36,866 nucleotides of DNA from Bacillales bacterium. GTDB taxonomy: Bacteria > Bacillota > Bacilli > Bacillales > DASSOY01. Made by a program: the position numbers and the translations under genes. Below the pieces are notes generated by a model. That model saw only the letters and a program-made list of their open reading frames with translations. It had not been told where the DNA came from and ran no database searches. How positions within the stretch are numbered: position 1 is the stretch's first letter; the number at the start of each line of letters is the position of its first letter. This document shows, in pieces, positions 22,816-31,002 of the stretch. Location: the NCBI GenBank assembly GCA_035700025.1, contig DASSOY010000032.1, positions 1 through 36,866 of the forward strand. Direction: 5' to 3'.

Positions 22816-22836
22816 GTTTATCGTGTCAGCCAAGGA
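22816..22836 (+). repeat. 21-bp direct repeat, right copy
   Basis: Exact match to 21990-22010. A related inverted pair (ATCGTGTCA at 23097 and TGACACGAT at 23129) lies further right. Confidence 0.8.
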
Positions 22837-22874
22837 CGCCCTGCCGAATGATGACCCAATCCTCGAATGATCGG

Positions 22875-22979
22875 TCATTTGCTCGAATCAACCTTGTTTT
22901 CGCTCCAATGCATTCGGTTTTCGCTCCAATCAACACCGTTTTTGCTCCAATCAACACCATTTTCGCTCCAATCAACACC
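22875..22979. repeat. 21-bp tandem array (5 units)
   Basis: Five contiguous 21-bp units of the form GTTTTCGCTCCAATCAACAC(C). Units 3-5 are nearly identical and units 1-2 are degenerate. It keeps frames open on both strands (7-residue period), but there is no ribosome site or family match, so it is read as a non-coding minisatellite. Confidence 0.8.
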
Positions 22980-23096
22980 AAAATCTGTGGATCACTCATT
23001 TTCATAACATCAAACCGCTCAATGACGCGGGTGGAATCGCAAAAAATGAGCAAAAATAGCCGGCATACACGCAAATGAAGCGTACCCGGAAAGGAA

Positions 23097-23137
23097 ATCG
23101 TGTCAACGAGGAGTCGAAATTACGTCAGTGACACGAT
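23097..23137. repeat. Inverted repeat related to the 21-bp direct repeats
   Basis: ATCGTGTCA (23097-23105) and TGACACGAT (23129-23137) are exact complements and share ATCGTGTCA with the direct repeats at 21990 and 22816. The rest of 22837-23424 holds the tandem array, a degenerate 26-27 bp triplicate (23263-23345) and the Rex/Fnr-like box, with no gene. Confidence 0.55.
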
Positions 23138-23223
23138 AATGTCTTCTTCATGTTCAATGGCCGTCCCAAAAAAAATCCTTCCGCTCCCCATATCCGTCCG
23201 ATTTATGTTATGCTGAATGTAGT

Positions 23224-23241
23224 ATGTGAAATAAATCACAA
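23224..23241 (+). promoter_or_regulatory. Rex/Fnr-like operator upstream of the bd oxidase
   Basis: ATGTGAAATAAATCACAA contains a perfect TGTGA-N6-TCACA dyad (Fnr class) and matches 12 of 14 fixed bases of the Rex operator TTGTGAA-N4-TTCACAA. Rex controls cydABCD in B. subtilis. A promoter at the matching distance is not clear, so repression by Rex is somewhat more likely than Fnr activation. Confidence 0.55.
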
Positions 23242-23425
23242 AGTTCGTTGCCGTTCATGTGTTCGAAGTCTACTGTCTGTCTATGCGTAAGAAGGAAGTT
23301 GCCTGTTCATACGTAAAAAGTCTATTGCCGGTCTACACGCAGAAAGAAAATTGAGAGACTCGCGCAGGCTGAAAGTTTCTTCCGTCCGCCCGCAAGGGTA
23401 CAATGAAGATGAAAGGGTGGTCCAT

Positions 23426-24748
23426 ATGGATTCAGTCCTGTACAGCCGGCTGTTAACTTCGCTGACGCTCGGCTTTCATATTATATTCGCGACGATCGGG
23501 GTCGGCGTTCCGCTCATGATTTGCATCGCTGAAGCGGTCGGGATTCGCAGGAAAGACAGCCAATACATTTTGCTTGCCCGCCGTTGGACGCGCGGGTTTG
23601 TCGTGACGGTTGCGGTCGGCGTCGTGACTGGAACGTGCATCGGCTTACAACTCTCGCTGCTTTGGCCGACGTTCATGCGAGTAGCAGGAAACGTGATCAG
23701 CCTGCCGCTGTTCATGGAGACGTTCGCCTTTTTCTTCGAAGCCATTTTCCTAGGCATGTATTTATACACGTGGGACCGTTTTGATAACCCGCTATACCAT
23801 TGGCTGTTGTCGATCCCGGTTGTACTTGGATCGTCGGCCTCGGCGTTTTTCATTACGACCGTTAATGCATTCATGAATCAACCGCGCGGGGTGACCATTG
23901 AGAACGGCGTGATTACCGGGGTCGACCCGATCGAAGCGATGTTTAATCCGGCGACGCCGACCGAAGTCGGGCATGTGTTGGCTTCCGCGTATTTGACAGC
24001 GGCTTGCGTGCTTGCGGCGATTACAGCTTTCCTTCTGTTGAAGAAAGGTTTCAACCCGTATTACCAGAAAGCGTTGAAGCTGACGATGGGAGCGGTGTTC
24101 GTCTTTTCCGTGGCAACGATTGCCGTTGGGGATTTGGCGGGAAAATATCTTGCCGAATACCAGCCGGAGAAATTGGCGGCGGCCGAATGGCATTTTGAAA
24201 CGCAGCGCGGCGCCGATTTGAAAGTCGGGGGCATTCTGACCGATGATCATGAAGTGAAATATGCGCTGACGATTCCGAACGGTCTCAGTTTTCTTGCCAC
24301 CGACGACTTTAACGGAAAAGTGATCGGGCTCGACCAATATAAAGAAGCACTGACGCCGCCGCTATGGATTCATTATTTGTTCGATTTAATGGTGGCGATC
24401 GGCAGTTATTTGCTCGGGATATCGTTTTTGTTCGTATTCTTGGCCCGCTTCCACTGGTTCAAGCGGTTTCGCCGGCCGTTGTTATGGCTGATTGTCGCAG
24501 GCGGTCCGTTGTCGATGATCGCCATCGAGGCGGGTTGGATCTTTGCCGAAGTCGGACGGCAACCGTGGATTTTGTATCATCTCATGAAAACGGCGGCAGC
24601 GGCTACGAACGCGTCGGGGACAGGTTGGATGCTATTGTTGTTCGGACTGCTGTATGCTTTCTTAGGAACGATGTGCACGCTCGTTTTGCTTCGCATTTAC
24701 CGGCACCATCCGCTGGAAACGGACTTGGAATCCGGCGTTGACGATTAA
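23426..24748 (+). CDS. ythA: Cytochrome bd-type quinol oxidase subunit I (YthA/CydA-like)
   Basis: A 440-residue, polytopic membrane protein from ATG 23426 (AAAGGGTGG upstream). The haem b595-region ligand His is in LTLGFHIIFA near the N-terminus, TEVGHVLASAYLTA carries the second His, and the bd signature GWIFAEVGRQPW is intact. The Q-loop is short, as in the YthA/CioA branch. It oxidises quinol and reduces oxygen to water with high affinity. It forms an operon with subunit II 17 bp downstream; no cydCD genes are seen next to it. Confidence 0.92.
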   Translation: MDSVLYSRLLTSLTLGFHIIFATIGVGVPLMICIAEAVGIRRKDSQYILLARRWTRGFVVTVAVGVVTGTCIGLQLSLLWPTFMRVAGNVISLPLFMETFAFFFEAIFLGMYLYTWDRFDNPLYHWLLSIPVVLGSSASAFFITTVNAFMNQPRGVTIENGVITGVDPIEAMFNPATPTEVGHVLASAYLTAACVLAAITAFLLLKKGFNPYYQKALKLTMGAVFVFSVATIAVGDLAGKYLAEYQPEKLAAAEWHFETQRGADLKVGGILTDDHEVKYALTIPNGLSFLATDDFNGKVIGLDQYKEALTPPLWIHYLFDLMVAIGSYLLGISFLFVFLARFHWFKRFRRPLLWLIVAGGPLSMIAIEAGWIFAEVGRQPWILYHLMKTAAAATNASGTGWMLLLFGLLYAFLGTMCTLVLLRIYRHHPLETDLESGVDD

Positions 24749-24765
24749 CGAAAGGGGGAGGCGGC

Positions 24766-25779
24766 ATGGCCGAATGGATCGGAATTACGGTATTATGGAT
24801 GTTTTTGTACGGCTATTTGATTGTCGCTTCGATTGACTTCGGGGCCGGATTCTTTTCTTTCTATGAAAAATTGTCTCGCAAACCGCTGGTGATGAACCAA
24901 TTGATCGGCCGCTACTTGTCGCCGGTGTGGGAAGTGACGAACGTGTTTTTCGTCTTTTTCTTCGTCGGCATCGTCGGTTTTTTCCCTGACACGGCCTATT
25001 ATTACGGGACGGCGCTGCTCATTCCCGGCAGCCTTGCGCTCGTTTTGCTCGCGATTCGCGGTTCGTTTTACGCATTCAACCATTACGGGGCCAAAGACAG
25101 CCTCTTGTACTCTTTTATATACGGGGCGACCGGGTTGCTCATTCCGGCTGCGCTTTCGACGGCGATGACAATCTCCGAAGGCGGATACATCGTCGAAAAA
25201 GGCGGCCGCGTCGTATTTCTCGCCGGGCGGTTGCTGACGAGTTTTTATTCGTGGTCGGTCGTGCTGCTTGCGCTCGTCTCGGTCTTGTTCATCAGTGCGG
25301 CGTTTTTGACGTATTATGCGGCGAAGGCTGAGGACGAACCGGCGCGCCGGCTGCTCCGCCAATATACGTTGTTTTGGAGCTTGCCGACGATCCTTGCCAG
25401 CGTCCTTGTGTTTATCGCGATGGAACAGCACAATTTCACGCATTTTCAAAACATGCTCAATCAGAGTTACTGGTTTTTGCTGTCGCTGTTGTTTTTCTTG
25501 CTCGCCGTTTGGCTCATTTTCAGCGAACGGCACTATGGGACGGCATTTTTCTTCGTCATGCTGCAGTTTTTCTTCGCCTTTTTCGGTTATGGGGCGACAC
25601 ACTTGCCGTTCATTTTATATCCGTATATCAAACTGGACAGTGCATTGACGTTGCCGGCGATGAGCGAAGCGTTGATGATTGCGTTCGTGCTCGGGCTCGT
25701 GTTGCTCATTCCGTCGCTCGTGCTGCTCATGCGGTTGTTCGTCTTCGATGCGGAGTACGTGAAAGGGAAGAAAAAGTGA
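24766..25779 (+). CDS. ythB: Cytochrome bd-type quinol oxidase subunit II (YthB/CydB-like)
   Basis: A 337-residue membrane protein with about eight helices of the CydB family. The N-terminal ITVLWMFLYGYLIVASIDFG with the conserved FGAGFF segment, and PVWEVTNVFFVFFFVG, are family features. It is the structural partner of subunit I. The start follows GGGGGAGG. Confidence 0.9.
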   Translation: MAEWIGITVLWMFLYGYLIVASIDFGAGFFSFYEKLSRKPLVMNQLIGRYLSPVWEVTNVFFVFFFVGIVGFFPDTAYYYGTALLIPGSLALVLLAIRGSFYAFNHYGAKDSLLYSFIYGATGLLIPAALSTAMTISEGGYIVEKGGRVVFLAGRLLTSFYSWSVVLLALVSVLFISAAFLTYYAAKAEDEPARRLLRQYTLFWSLPTILASVLVFIAMEQHNFTHFQNMLNQSYWFLLSLLFFLLAVWLIFSERHYGTAFFFVMLQFFFAFFGYGATHLPFILYPYIKLDSALTLPAMSEALMIAFVLGLVLLIPSLVLLMRLFVFDAEYVKGKKK

Positions 25780-25815
25780 CGGCGGCTCGGTGCGATTCAT
25801 GGTTAGCCGAAACAG

Positions 25816-26121
25816 TTACACGCCGATCATATAGAAAAACAATCCGATAAAGGCATACAGCAACGAAGCGACGATCGCCGAATTGAGCCGCGGTTTGATG
25901 CGCTTGAAGCGGCGGGCGGATCCGGAAGATAATGAAGCCGTGCTGCTGCCGTCATTAACGACAAAACGACTGCTCTCGGAAATTACTAAAACGAGGGTCG
26001 GAAAAAGGAGTCCGGCGAGCGACATTAACGCAGTGAAACGGATAGGCAGCCGGTCTGCGGCAAATAGCGTGCATCCCGTTTCGATGACGAGCGTGCAAAT
26101 GAACGGAACGAGTTTCTTCAC
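25816..26121 (-). CDS. Small membrane protein, unknown
   Basis: A 101-residue protein starting at GTG 26121 with GGGAGG 8 nt upstream. It has three likely membrane helices: LVPFICTLVIETGCTLF, FTALMSLAGLLFPTLVLVI and the C-terminal AIVASLLYAFIGLFFYMIGV, with a basic loop between helices 2 and 3 (SARRFKRIKPRLN). No family is recognised. It is convergent with ythB (36 bp), and an association with the oxidase is possible but unsupported. Confidence 0.65.
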   Translation of the reverse strand: MKKLVPFICTLVIETGCTLFAADRLPIRFTALMSLAGLLFPTLVLVISESSRFVVNDGSSTASLSSGSARRFKRIKPRLNSAIVASLLYAFIGLFFYMIGV

Positions 26122-26237
26122 GGATCGAACCTCCCTTTCCCGCAGGCGGCGGTGTGCCTTTCGGCCGGCGGATACATAAAACGACGGAATTCTCCTTATC
26201 CTATGGAAGAAACATTCTGCGATAAGGAGGGTGCCCA

Positions 26238-26531
26238 GTGGCGAACGACCAAGTGAAACAAAGCATTGAAAGAGCGCAGCAAGCGTGCCAGCAAGCGCGG
26301 GAAAACCGTGGACAGGCGGTCAACCAGCTGCAGGAAGCGGAGCAACAGTTGAGCCGGGCGCTGGAAGCGGCTGAGAACAACGTTGATGCCGCGTCGATCC
26401 AGCAAATCCAAGATGCGCAAAATGCGGTCGATCAAGCAAAGAACGCCGCACAACAGCCGGAGCAGAGCGATGAAGCCACCGCGCATTCGGTTGAAGAAGC
26501 GGTTCGCGCTTGTTCGCAAATTCAAGTTTAA
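26238..26531 (+). CDS. Small Gln/Ala-rich helical protein, unknown
   Basis: A 97-residue protein starting at GTG 26238 behind AAGGAGGG. It is soluble and almost wholly helical, with a high content of A, Q and E (SIERAQQACQQARENRGQAV) in a heptad-like pattern, so a coiled coil or helical bundle is expected. Its codon pattern and ribosome site support a real gene. It lies before the spore-protein cluster and could be a spore-layer protein, but no family was recognised. Confidence 0.65.
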   Translation: MANDQVKQSIERAQQACQQARENRGQAVNQLQEAEQQLSRALEAAENNVDAASIQQIQDAQNAVDQAKNAAQQPEQSDEATAHSVEEAVRACSQIQV

Positions 26532-26917
26532 GTCTGCCTTCGTCGGCGGATATGGTACGCCGGGCCTTCCTGATCGGAAGGCTTTTTCTTATGGGCGCTG
26601 GTTTTGTTTCGTTTGTCGTGCAGGTTGGGTTGCTTTGCGTCCGGAACCCGGTCGACGCCGTAATTGGCGCCGATATTGAGCTTCCCTTCCAGCGACTTGA
26701 TGCCGAGTGCGCCGAAAGTGTTGTTATGTTCGAGCTGATCGACGTATACGTTTTCAACATTTACCGTTTCGATGATCGTTGTCGGTATGTGCGGGGGACC
26801 GGCGTCGGCGGATTGCAGTTTCTCGAGCTCTTTTTCCAGCCGGCGAATTTTTTCCTGCATCCGAACAACTTCTTTGTCATTTTTGATCATCTGTTTGAGT
26901 AATTTTTTAAAAAACAT
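26528..26917 (-). CDS. GerPC-like spore germination protein
   Basis: A 129-residue protein. The N-terminal 40 residues form a coiled coil (KEVVRMQEKIRRLEKELEKL); the middle reads VNVENVYVDQLEHNNTFGA and LGIKSLEGKLNIGANYG, close to the LEGTLNIG pattern of GerPC-like spore proteins; the tail is basic and rich in R and K. GerP proteins sit in the spore coat and help germinants pass to their receptors. It overlaps the last 4 bases of the convergent gene at 26238-26531. The neighbours on the right are GerPA/PF-like, which supports the call. Confidence 0.65.
   Translation of the reverse strand: MFFKKLLKQMIKNDKEVVRMQEKIRRLEKELEKLQSADAGPPHIPTTIIETVNVENVYVDQLEHNNTFGALGIKSLEGKLNIGANYGVDRVPDAKQPNLHDKRNKTSAHKKKPSDQEGPAYHIRRRRQT
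26564..26587 (+). terminator. Terminator after the Gln/Ala-rich protein gene
   Basis: GCCTTCC / GGAAGGC, 5-nt loop and five T. It lies within the 3' end of the convergent gene at 26528. Confidence 0.65.
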
Positions 26918-26995
26918 GGTTTCCCGCCATTTTCATAGGTTACTTGTACTTTATGACCGAGCGGTTCGGATCATGTTCGAGGAAGGAACTTCTCA

Positions 26996-27226
26996 ATGGC
27001 GTTTTCCCGTTCGCGGGTCGATCTCGCGGCGATGAAAATCAACAATGTCGGCAAAGGGTGCACGGTGACATTTTCACAAAAAAAATTGACCGGGTCCCGG
27101 ACGAGCGTCAAGCGATCGGAAGGTTTTGGCGAGGAGAACGGCGATGGATGTATGTTCATGAATCCGGCCGGTTCTGTGGAAGACGGCGACATCGTCGATG
27201 GCAGCGATGGACATTCCGGCCGTTAG
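26996..27226 (+). CDS. GerPA/GerPF-like spore germination protein (1)
   Basis: A 76-residue protein. ATG 26996 has GAGGAAGGA 8 nt upstream; an internal ATG at 27032 has none. The start MKINNVGKGCTVTF after the short leader and the motif SEGFGEENGDGCMF followed by SVEDGDIVDG match the GerPA/PF family (GFG-x-NGD and DPDLID patterns). It is a likely spore-coat protein. It is convergent with the Hsp20 gene, whose stop overlaps its own by 4 bp. Confidence 0.7.
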   Translation: MAFSRSRVDLAAMKINNVGKGCTVTFSQKKLTGSRTSVKRSEGFGEENGDGCMFMNPAGSVEDGDIVDGSDGHSGR

Positions 27227-27702
27227 TCGATGTTGATCGTGTGCCGCGGTGATGTGTCGGCCCGGCGAATGCGAATTTCGAGAATGCCGTCGCGGAAGAC
27301 TGCGACGGTTTCGGTTTCATTGACGGGCTCAGGGAGCTGAACGGTGCGGTCGAAGGAGCCGGAAAGCCGTTCCGTTTGTACGGCGGAAGCTTCGCGGTGA
27401 TACGTACTCCGGGCAACACCGCGGATGTTCAGCTGATTTCCAGATGCGGAAAGCTGCACGTCTTCCTTGGCGACTCCCGGAAGGTCGACGACGACGATCC
27501 ATTCGTCCGGTTTCGCATACACATCGATGAGAGGAAGCTCAAGCGGCGGCAGCGGTGCTTCCATTTCCTTATCAGTAGAGTCCGGCCGCTTTCGCGTTTG
27601 TTTACCGCCGCGTTCGTCGGCATCAAAAATTTCCGACCAAAAGTCGGTGCCTTGAAATTGCCGCGCCGTATCAAGCCATTGCTTCAATTTATCAACGTCC
27701 AT
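27223..27702 (-). CDS. Hsp20/alpha-crystallin family protein
   Basis: About 159 residues from the ATG at 27702, behind AAAGGAG; an upstream in-frame ATG has a weaker site. The N-terminal 60 residues are charged and low in complexity. The alpha-crystallin domain spans about 65-150: PLIDVYAKPDEWIVVVDLPG, VQLSASGNQLNIRG and GSFDRTVQLPEPV, closing with DGILEIRI. The usual C-terminal IxI tail is not clear. It lies between GerP-like genes; Bacillus CotM is a precedent for a coat protein of this family, so a spore role is plausible. Confidence 0.88.
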   Translation of the reverse strand: MDVDKLKQWLDTARQFQGTDFWSEIFDADERGGKQTRKRPDSTDKEMEAPLPPLELPLIDVYAKPDEWIVVVDLPGVAKEDVQLSASGNQLNIRGVARSTYHREASAVQTERLSGSFDRTVQLPEPVNETETVAVFRDGILEIRIRRADTSPRHTINID

Positions 27703-27780
27703 CAGTCTCGTCTCCTTTCCGCATCCTTGCACATGATCGCCGGAAAATGTTCATATAGTGAACCAACAAGGAGGGGTGGC

Positions 27781-28035
27781 ATGGATACGCCTTCTGTTTC
27801 CATAAATATTTTTTTGTTTAAAATTAATTCGTTCGAAAATGCGTCGGCGGTCAATATCGGGGAAAATTATTTAGCCGACTGGACGAATTCGTCGAAAAAA
27901 AGTCAAGGGTTCGGGCAAAATTTCGGCGACGACAGCTGCTTCATGACGCGCAGCTCGGTCGACGACCGCGATTTGGTCGATTCGCCGCAATCGAATGTGA
28001 CCGATTTTTGCGAACTTGACGGAGGGTTGCGATGA
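27781..28035 (+). CDS. GerPA/GerPF-like spore germination protein (2)
   Basis: An 84-residue protein from ATG 27781 behind AAGGAGGGG. SVSINIFLFKINSFENASAV and NIGENYLADWTNSSKKSQGF followed by GQNFGDDSC and SSVDDRDLVD are family hallmarks. It is divergent from hsp20 and overlaps the next gene by 4 bp (ATGA), so the two are co-translated. CATATAGTG at about 27755 loosely resembles a sporulation SigK -10 element, but the -35 spacing does not fit. Confidence 0.75.
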   Translation: MDTPSVSINIFLFKINSFENASAVNIGENYLADWTNSSKKSQGFGQNFGDDSCFMTRSSVDDRDLVDSPQSNVTDFCELDGGLR

Positions 28036-28265
28036 ATTTTGCGCCGATGCAAGTGAACGTTCTCGGGTTTAAAGTGAACGTCATGGACCGGGAAGCGACG
28101 TTGAGTTTCGGACCGATTCAGAAACAAGGCATTTATTTATCGACGAAAAGAAACCAAGGCTTTGGCGAAGAAAACGGCGATTTGACCGTATTCAACATCC
28201 CGATTTCCTCGGTGAACGATCCGGATTTGATCGATTCCAATTCCGTGAAAAGAAGCGTGTTTTAA
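28032..28265 (+). CDS. GerPA/GerPF-like spore germination protein (3)
   Basis: A 77-residue protein. QVNVLGFKVNVMDREATLSF, then RNQGFGEENGDLTVF and SVNDPDLIDSN, place it in the same family as the two proteins before it; the GFGEENGD motif is shared exactly with protein 1. It is coupled to protein 2 by the ATGA overlap. The three are too different to be very recent duplicates. Confidence 0.75.
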   Translation: MNFAPMQVNVLGFKVNVMDREATLSFGPIQKQGIYLSTKRNQGFGEENGDLTVFNIPISSVNDPDLIDSNSVKRSVF

Positions 28266-28372
28266 GCCGGCGTGAGCAGCAAACGCACGGATGGCTCCAA
28301 GTGTATTCGCAAATGCCCCCGGGTATGGGATAATAAGAACCACCAAATATTCCGGAAGAAAGAAGGGGTAGT

Positions 28373-29179
28373 GTGAATCCTTTTGCATTCAGCTGCATCA
28401 TGCCGCACGGCGGGGAACTCGTTCCTGAACTGGCTGGAGAAGATCCGCAAAGAATGAAGGTGACGCGCGGCGCCATGGAGCGGCTCGGTCGGATGATGGA
28501 GGAGGGGCAACCCGATACGATCCTCGTTATTACGCCGCACGGAACGGGTGTCGACGGCCGGTTCGCGATCACCGACAGCGAACGGCTTGTCGGCGTTGTC
28601 GAGGAGAACGGCGCGCGCTATGAAATGGCGCGTACCGTCGATCGTGTGGCGGCGGCGGAGATCGTTGTTGAGGCGAAAAAGGCGAACTTGCCGGCGGCGT
28701 CCATCCATTTCGGCACGAGCGAAGGCGAGGGGTCGGTGCTGCCGCTGGACTGGGGAGCGATTGTGCCGCTGCGCTTCATGCCGGATGTGCCGGTGGTCGT
28801 CGTGACGCCGTCGAAGAAAACGGCGCCCGATGAGCTGATGCGATTCGGCGCGGTGCTGCGGAAGACGGCGGAGCAGGCGACGACGAAATTCGGCTTGATC
28901 GCGAGCTGCGACTGGTCGCATACGCACGATGAATCGGGGCCGTACGGGTTCAGTCCGCAAGCGAAGCGCGTGGACGAGGAAGTCGTGCGGCTCGTGAAGG
29001 CGAATCGGTTGGAAGCGATGAGGGAGCTGGACGGCGATGCGGTGGAGGAGGCGAAGCCGGACGGGTTGCGGCAGGCGCTCGTGCTTGCGGGGGCGATCCC
29101 GAAAGGGGAGCGGCGCGTGGATTTTTTGTCCTACGAAGTACCTACGTATTTCGGGATGATCTGTGCCGGATTTCGTTGA
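28373..29179 (+). CDS. Class III extradiol dioxygenase-like protein (LigB family)
   Basis: A 268-residue protein starting at GTG 28373 behind GAAGGGG. It has the LigB-type fold with candidate iron ligands in FSCIMPHGGELVPEL (His), VITPHGTGVDG (His) and the C-terminal SCDWSHTHDESGPYG region. Members open catechol-type rings, but many Bacillales homologues are untested and the family also overlaps with MEMO-like proteins, so the substrate is unknown. The gene is unusually GC-rich at third positions, like recQ. It is monocistronic. Confidence 0.78.
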   Translation: MNPFAFSCIMPHGGELVPELAGEDPQRMKVTRGAMERLGRMMEEGQPDTILVITPHGTGVDGRFAITDSERLVGVVEENGARYEMARTVDRVAAAEIVVEAKKANLPAASIHFGTSEGEGSVLPLDWGAIVPLRFMPDVPVVVVTPSKKTAPDELMRFGAVLRKTAEQATTKFGLIASCDWSHTHDESGPYGFSPQAKRVDEEVVRLVKANRLEAMRELDGDAVEEAKPDGLRQALVLAGAIPKGERRVDFLSYEVPTYFGMICAGFR

Positions 29180-29203
29180 ATCGCCCCAATTTTATAGGTA
29201 AAT

Positions 29204-29236
29204 GGTCTCTGTTTTGCACAGAGGCCTTATTTTTTT
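29204..29236 (+). terminator. Terminator of the LigB-like gene
   Basis: A 9-bp stem (GGTCTCTGT with ACAGAGGCC, one G-U pair), 5-nt loop and TTATTTTTTT. Confidence 0.85.
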
Positions 29237-29404
29237 GCAGAAAAGCTAAACAAATTGTATATAAATGTCGAAGTTAAGTATACATCCGTCGAAAAATTTA
29301 CCAAATCGATAAACCGCGGGAGAGAGAAAGAGAAGGGCGGATGGGGCAAGAGGAGCGGGAAATTTGTTGATTTCTAAGTATTGGTTTTTGATCGGAGGAG
29401 AACG

Positions 29405-30880
29405 ATGAAATACATGGGGAGGATCAGCGGACTTGCTTTTACCATTGCAAGTGCGGCTGTATTGTATTACTTGGAATGGCCATACAATTTTTTCAAGAGC
29501 GAAGGCGTGCTGACCGTCAATCTCTTGCTGACCGCCGGTTATTGTTATTTAGGTTGGTGGCTCGGGAAGAATTATGATAATGCGAGGTTTTATTCGCAAA
29601 AAGACGGGTTGACCGATATTTTCAACCGTCCTTATTTTATGAAAAAAGCATCACAAGCGCTTATCCGCGCCGAAAAGACGGAAGACGAAATTTCGTTCAT
29701 CTTTCTTGATCTGGACCGTTTCAAAATCATCAACGATTCGTGGGGACATTTGACAGGGGATGAAATTATTCGCCGTGTGTCGAACCGAATACGGGGGTGT
29801 TTGCAGCCAGGGGATTTATTTGCTCGGTCGTCGGGCGATGAGTTTATCTTGATGCTGAATCGGTCTACGGTTGAACGAACGGAAAGCACGGTGCAAACGA
29901 TTATTGAACGGGTCGGAGAACCGATGCTTTTGAACGGGCAGACGTTTCATGTGTCGGTGAGCGTCGGCATCAGCATGTATCCGCATGACGGAAGTTCATT
30001 GGAAGCGCTCATTAAATATACGGACACAGCTTTGTTCATGGCGAAAGAATCCGGTCCCGGGAAATATCATTTTTATACGAAAAATCTTGAATATTTGTTT
30101 CCGTCGAAAATGAGTCTCGAGAAAGAGTTGCGCGAAGCGGTTGACAAGGAAGAGTTCGTTCTTCATTACCAGCCGAAAATCAATTTGGACGATGGACGCA
30201 TGATCGGGATGGAAGCGCTGATTCGGTGGGAAAATCCGAAATTGGGAACGATTCCACCGAGCCAGTTCATTCCGCTTTCTGAGGAACTTGATTTGATTAT
30301 CCCGATCGGCGAATGGGTTTTGAAGACGGCTTGCCAGCAATGGAAGAAATGGAGATCGTTGGCGAACCAAGACTTGTCAATCTATGTGAACGTTTCACCA
30401 CGGCAATTGTTGCAGCCGGATTTCGTTGGGACGGTGAAAACCGTATTGCAGGACTATGAAGTGGATCCCGACGCGCTCGTTTTTGAAATTACGGAAAACA
30501 TTACGGTTTACAACAACCCGACGATCATGGAACGTTTGCAAGAATTGAAACAATTGAATGTCAAATTGGCGGTCGATGATTTTGGGACGGGTTATTCTTC
30601 GCTCAGTTATTTAACGCGGCTGCCGATCGACGTCTTGAAAATCGACAAATCGTTCATCGCCAACATACGCACGGCGCAAGACAGCTCGGCGATCATTAAC
30701 GGCATTTCGGTGATGGCGCGACAGCTTGGATTGATGGTCGTTGCTGAGGGGATCGAAACGCAAAAGCAGCTCGCTTTCTTGAAAGGCCGCTGCAATTACG
30801 GACAAGGATTTTTGTTCAGCCGGCCGTTGCCGGCGCAACAAATGGAAGAAAAATTTTTCATGAGCTTTCAAGAAGGATAG
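29405..30880 (+). CDS. GGDEF-EAL protein, c-di-GMP metabolism
   Basis: A 491-residue protein from ATG 29405 (GGAGG upstream). Two N-terminal membrane helices (about 8-24 and 36-53) are followed by a GGDEF domain whose active loop reads SGDEF (143-147), with the metal site in FLDLDRFK and no RxxD inhibitory site. The EAL domain follows with GMEALIRW (EAL 270-272), [15 protein letters not shown] (391-399), LKIDKSFI and AEGIET, all catalytic residues present. It should be an active c-di-GMP phosphodiesterase; the first domain may be a weak cyclase or a GTP-binding regulator. Confidence 0.92.
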   Translation: MKYMGRISGLAFTIASAAVLYYLEWPYNFFKSEGVLTVNLLLTAGYCYLGWWLGKNYDNARFYSQKDGLTDIFNRPYFMKKASQALIRAEKTEDEISFIFLDLDRFKIINDSWGHLTGDEIIRRVSNRIRGCLQPGDLFARSSGDEFILMLNRSTVERTESTVQTIIERVGEPMLLNGQTFHVSVSVGISMYPHDGSSLEALIKYTDTALFMAKESGPGKYHFYTKNLEYLFPSKMSLEKELREAVDKEEFVLHYQPKINLDDGRMIGMEALIRWENPKLGTIPPSQFIPLSEELDLIIPIGEWVLKTACQQWKKWRSLANQDLSIYVNVSPRQLLQPDFVGTVKTVLQDYEVDPDALVFEITENITVYNNPTIMERLQELKQLNVKLAVDDFGTGYSSLSYLTRLPIDVLKIDKSFIANIRTAQDSSAIINGISVMARQLGLMVVAEGIETQKQLAFLKGRCNYGQGFLFSRPLPAQQMEEKFFMSFQEG

Positions 30881-30883
30881 TTG

Positions 30884-30912
30884 AAGCGGCCGTTGTACGG
30901 CCGCTTTGTTTG
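30884..30912 (+). terminator. Terminator of the GGDEF-EAL gene
   Basis: A perfect 9-bp stem (AAGCGGCCG / CGGCCGCTT), 5-nt loop and a T-rich tail, 4 bp after the stop. Confidence 0.75.
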
Positions 30913-31002
30913 TGGGTCGCGTGTTGCCAATTTCCGTCGCTTTTCAATTCGAATGCCTTTTGCGATAATGAAAGCATCAGATGTAATTGAGGAGAATGAC
31001 GG

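Noticed and set aside
22875..22979. CRISPR array
   Set aside because: Units are contiguous with no unique spacers and there are no cas genes.
22826..23074. Minus-strand frame with LIGAKTV repeats over the 21-bp array
   Set aside because: The repeat length of 21 bp keeps all frames open by chance. No ribosome site and no family resemblance.
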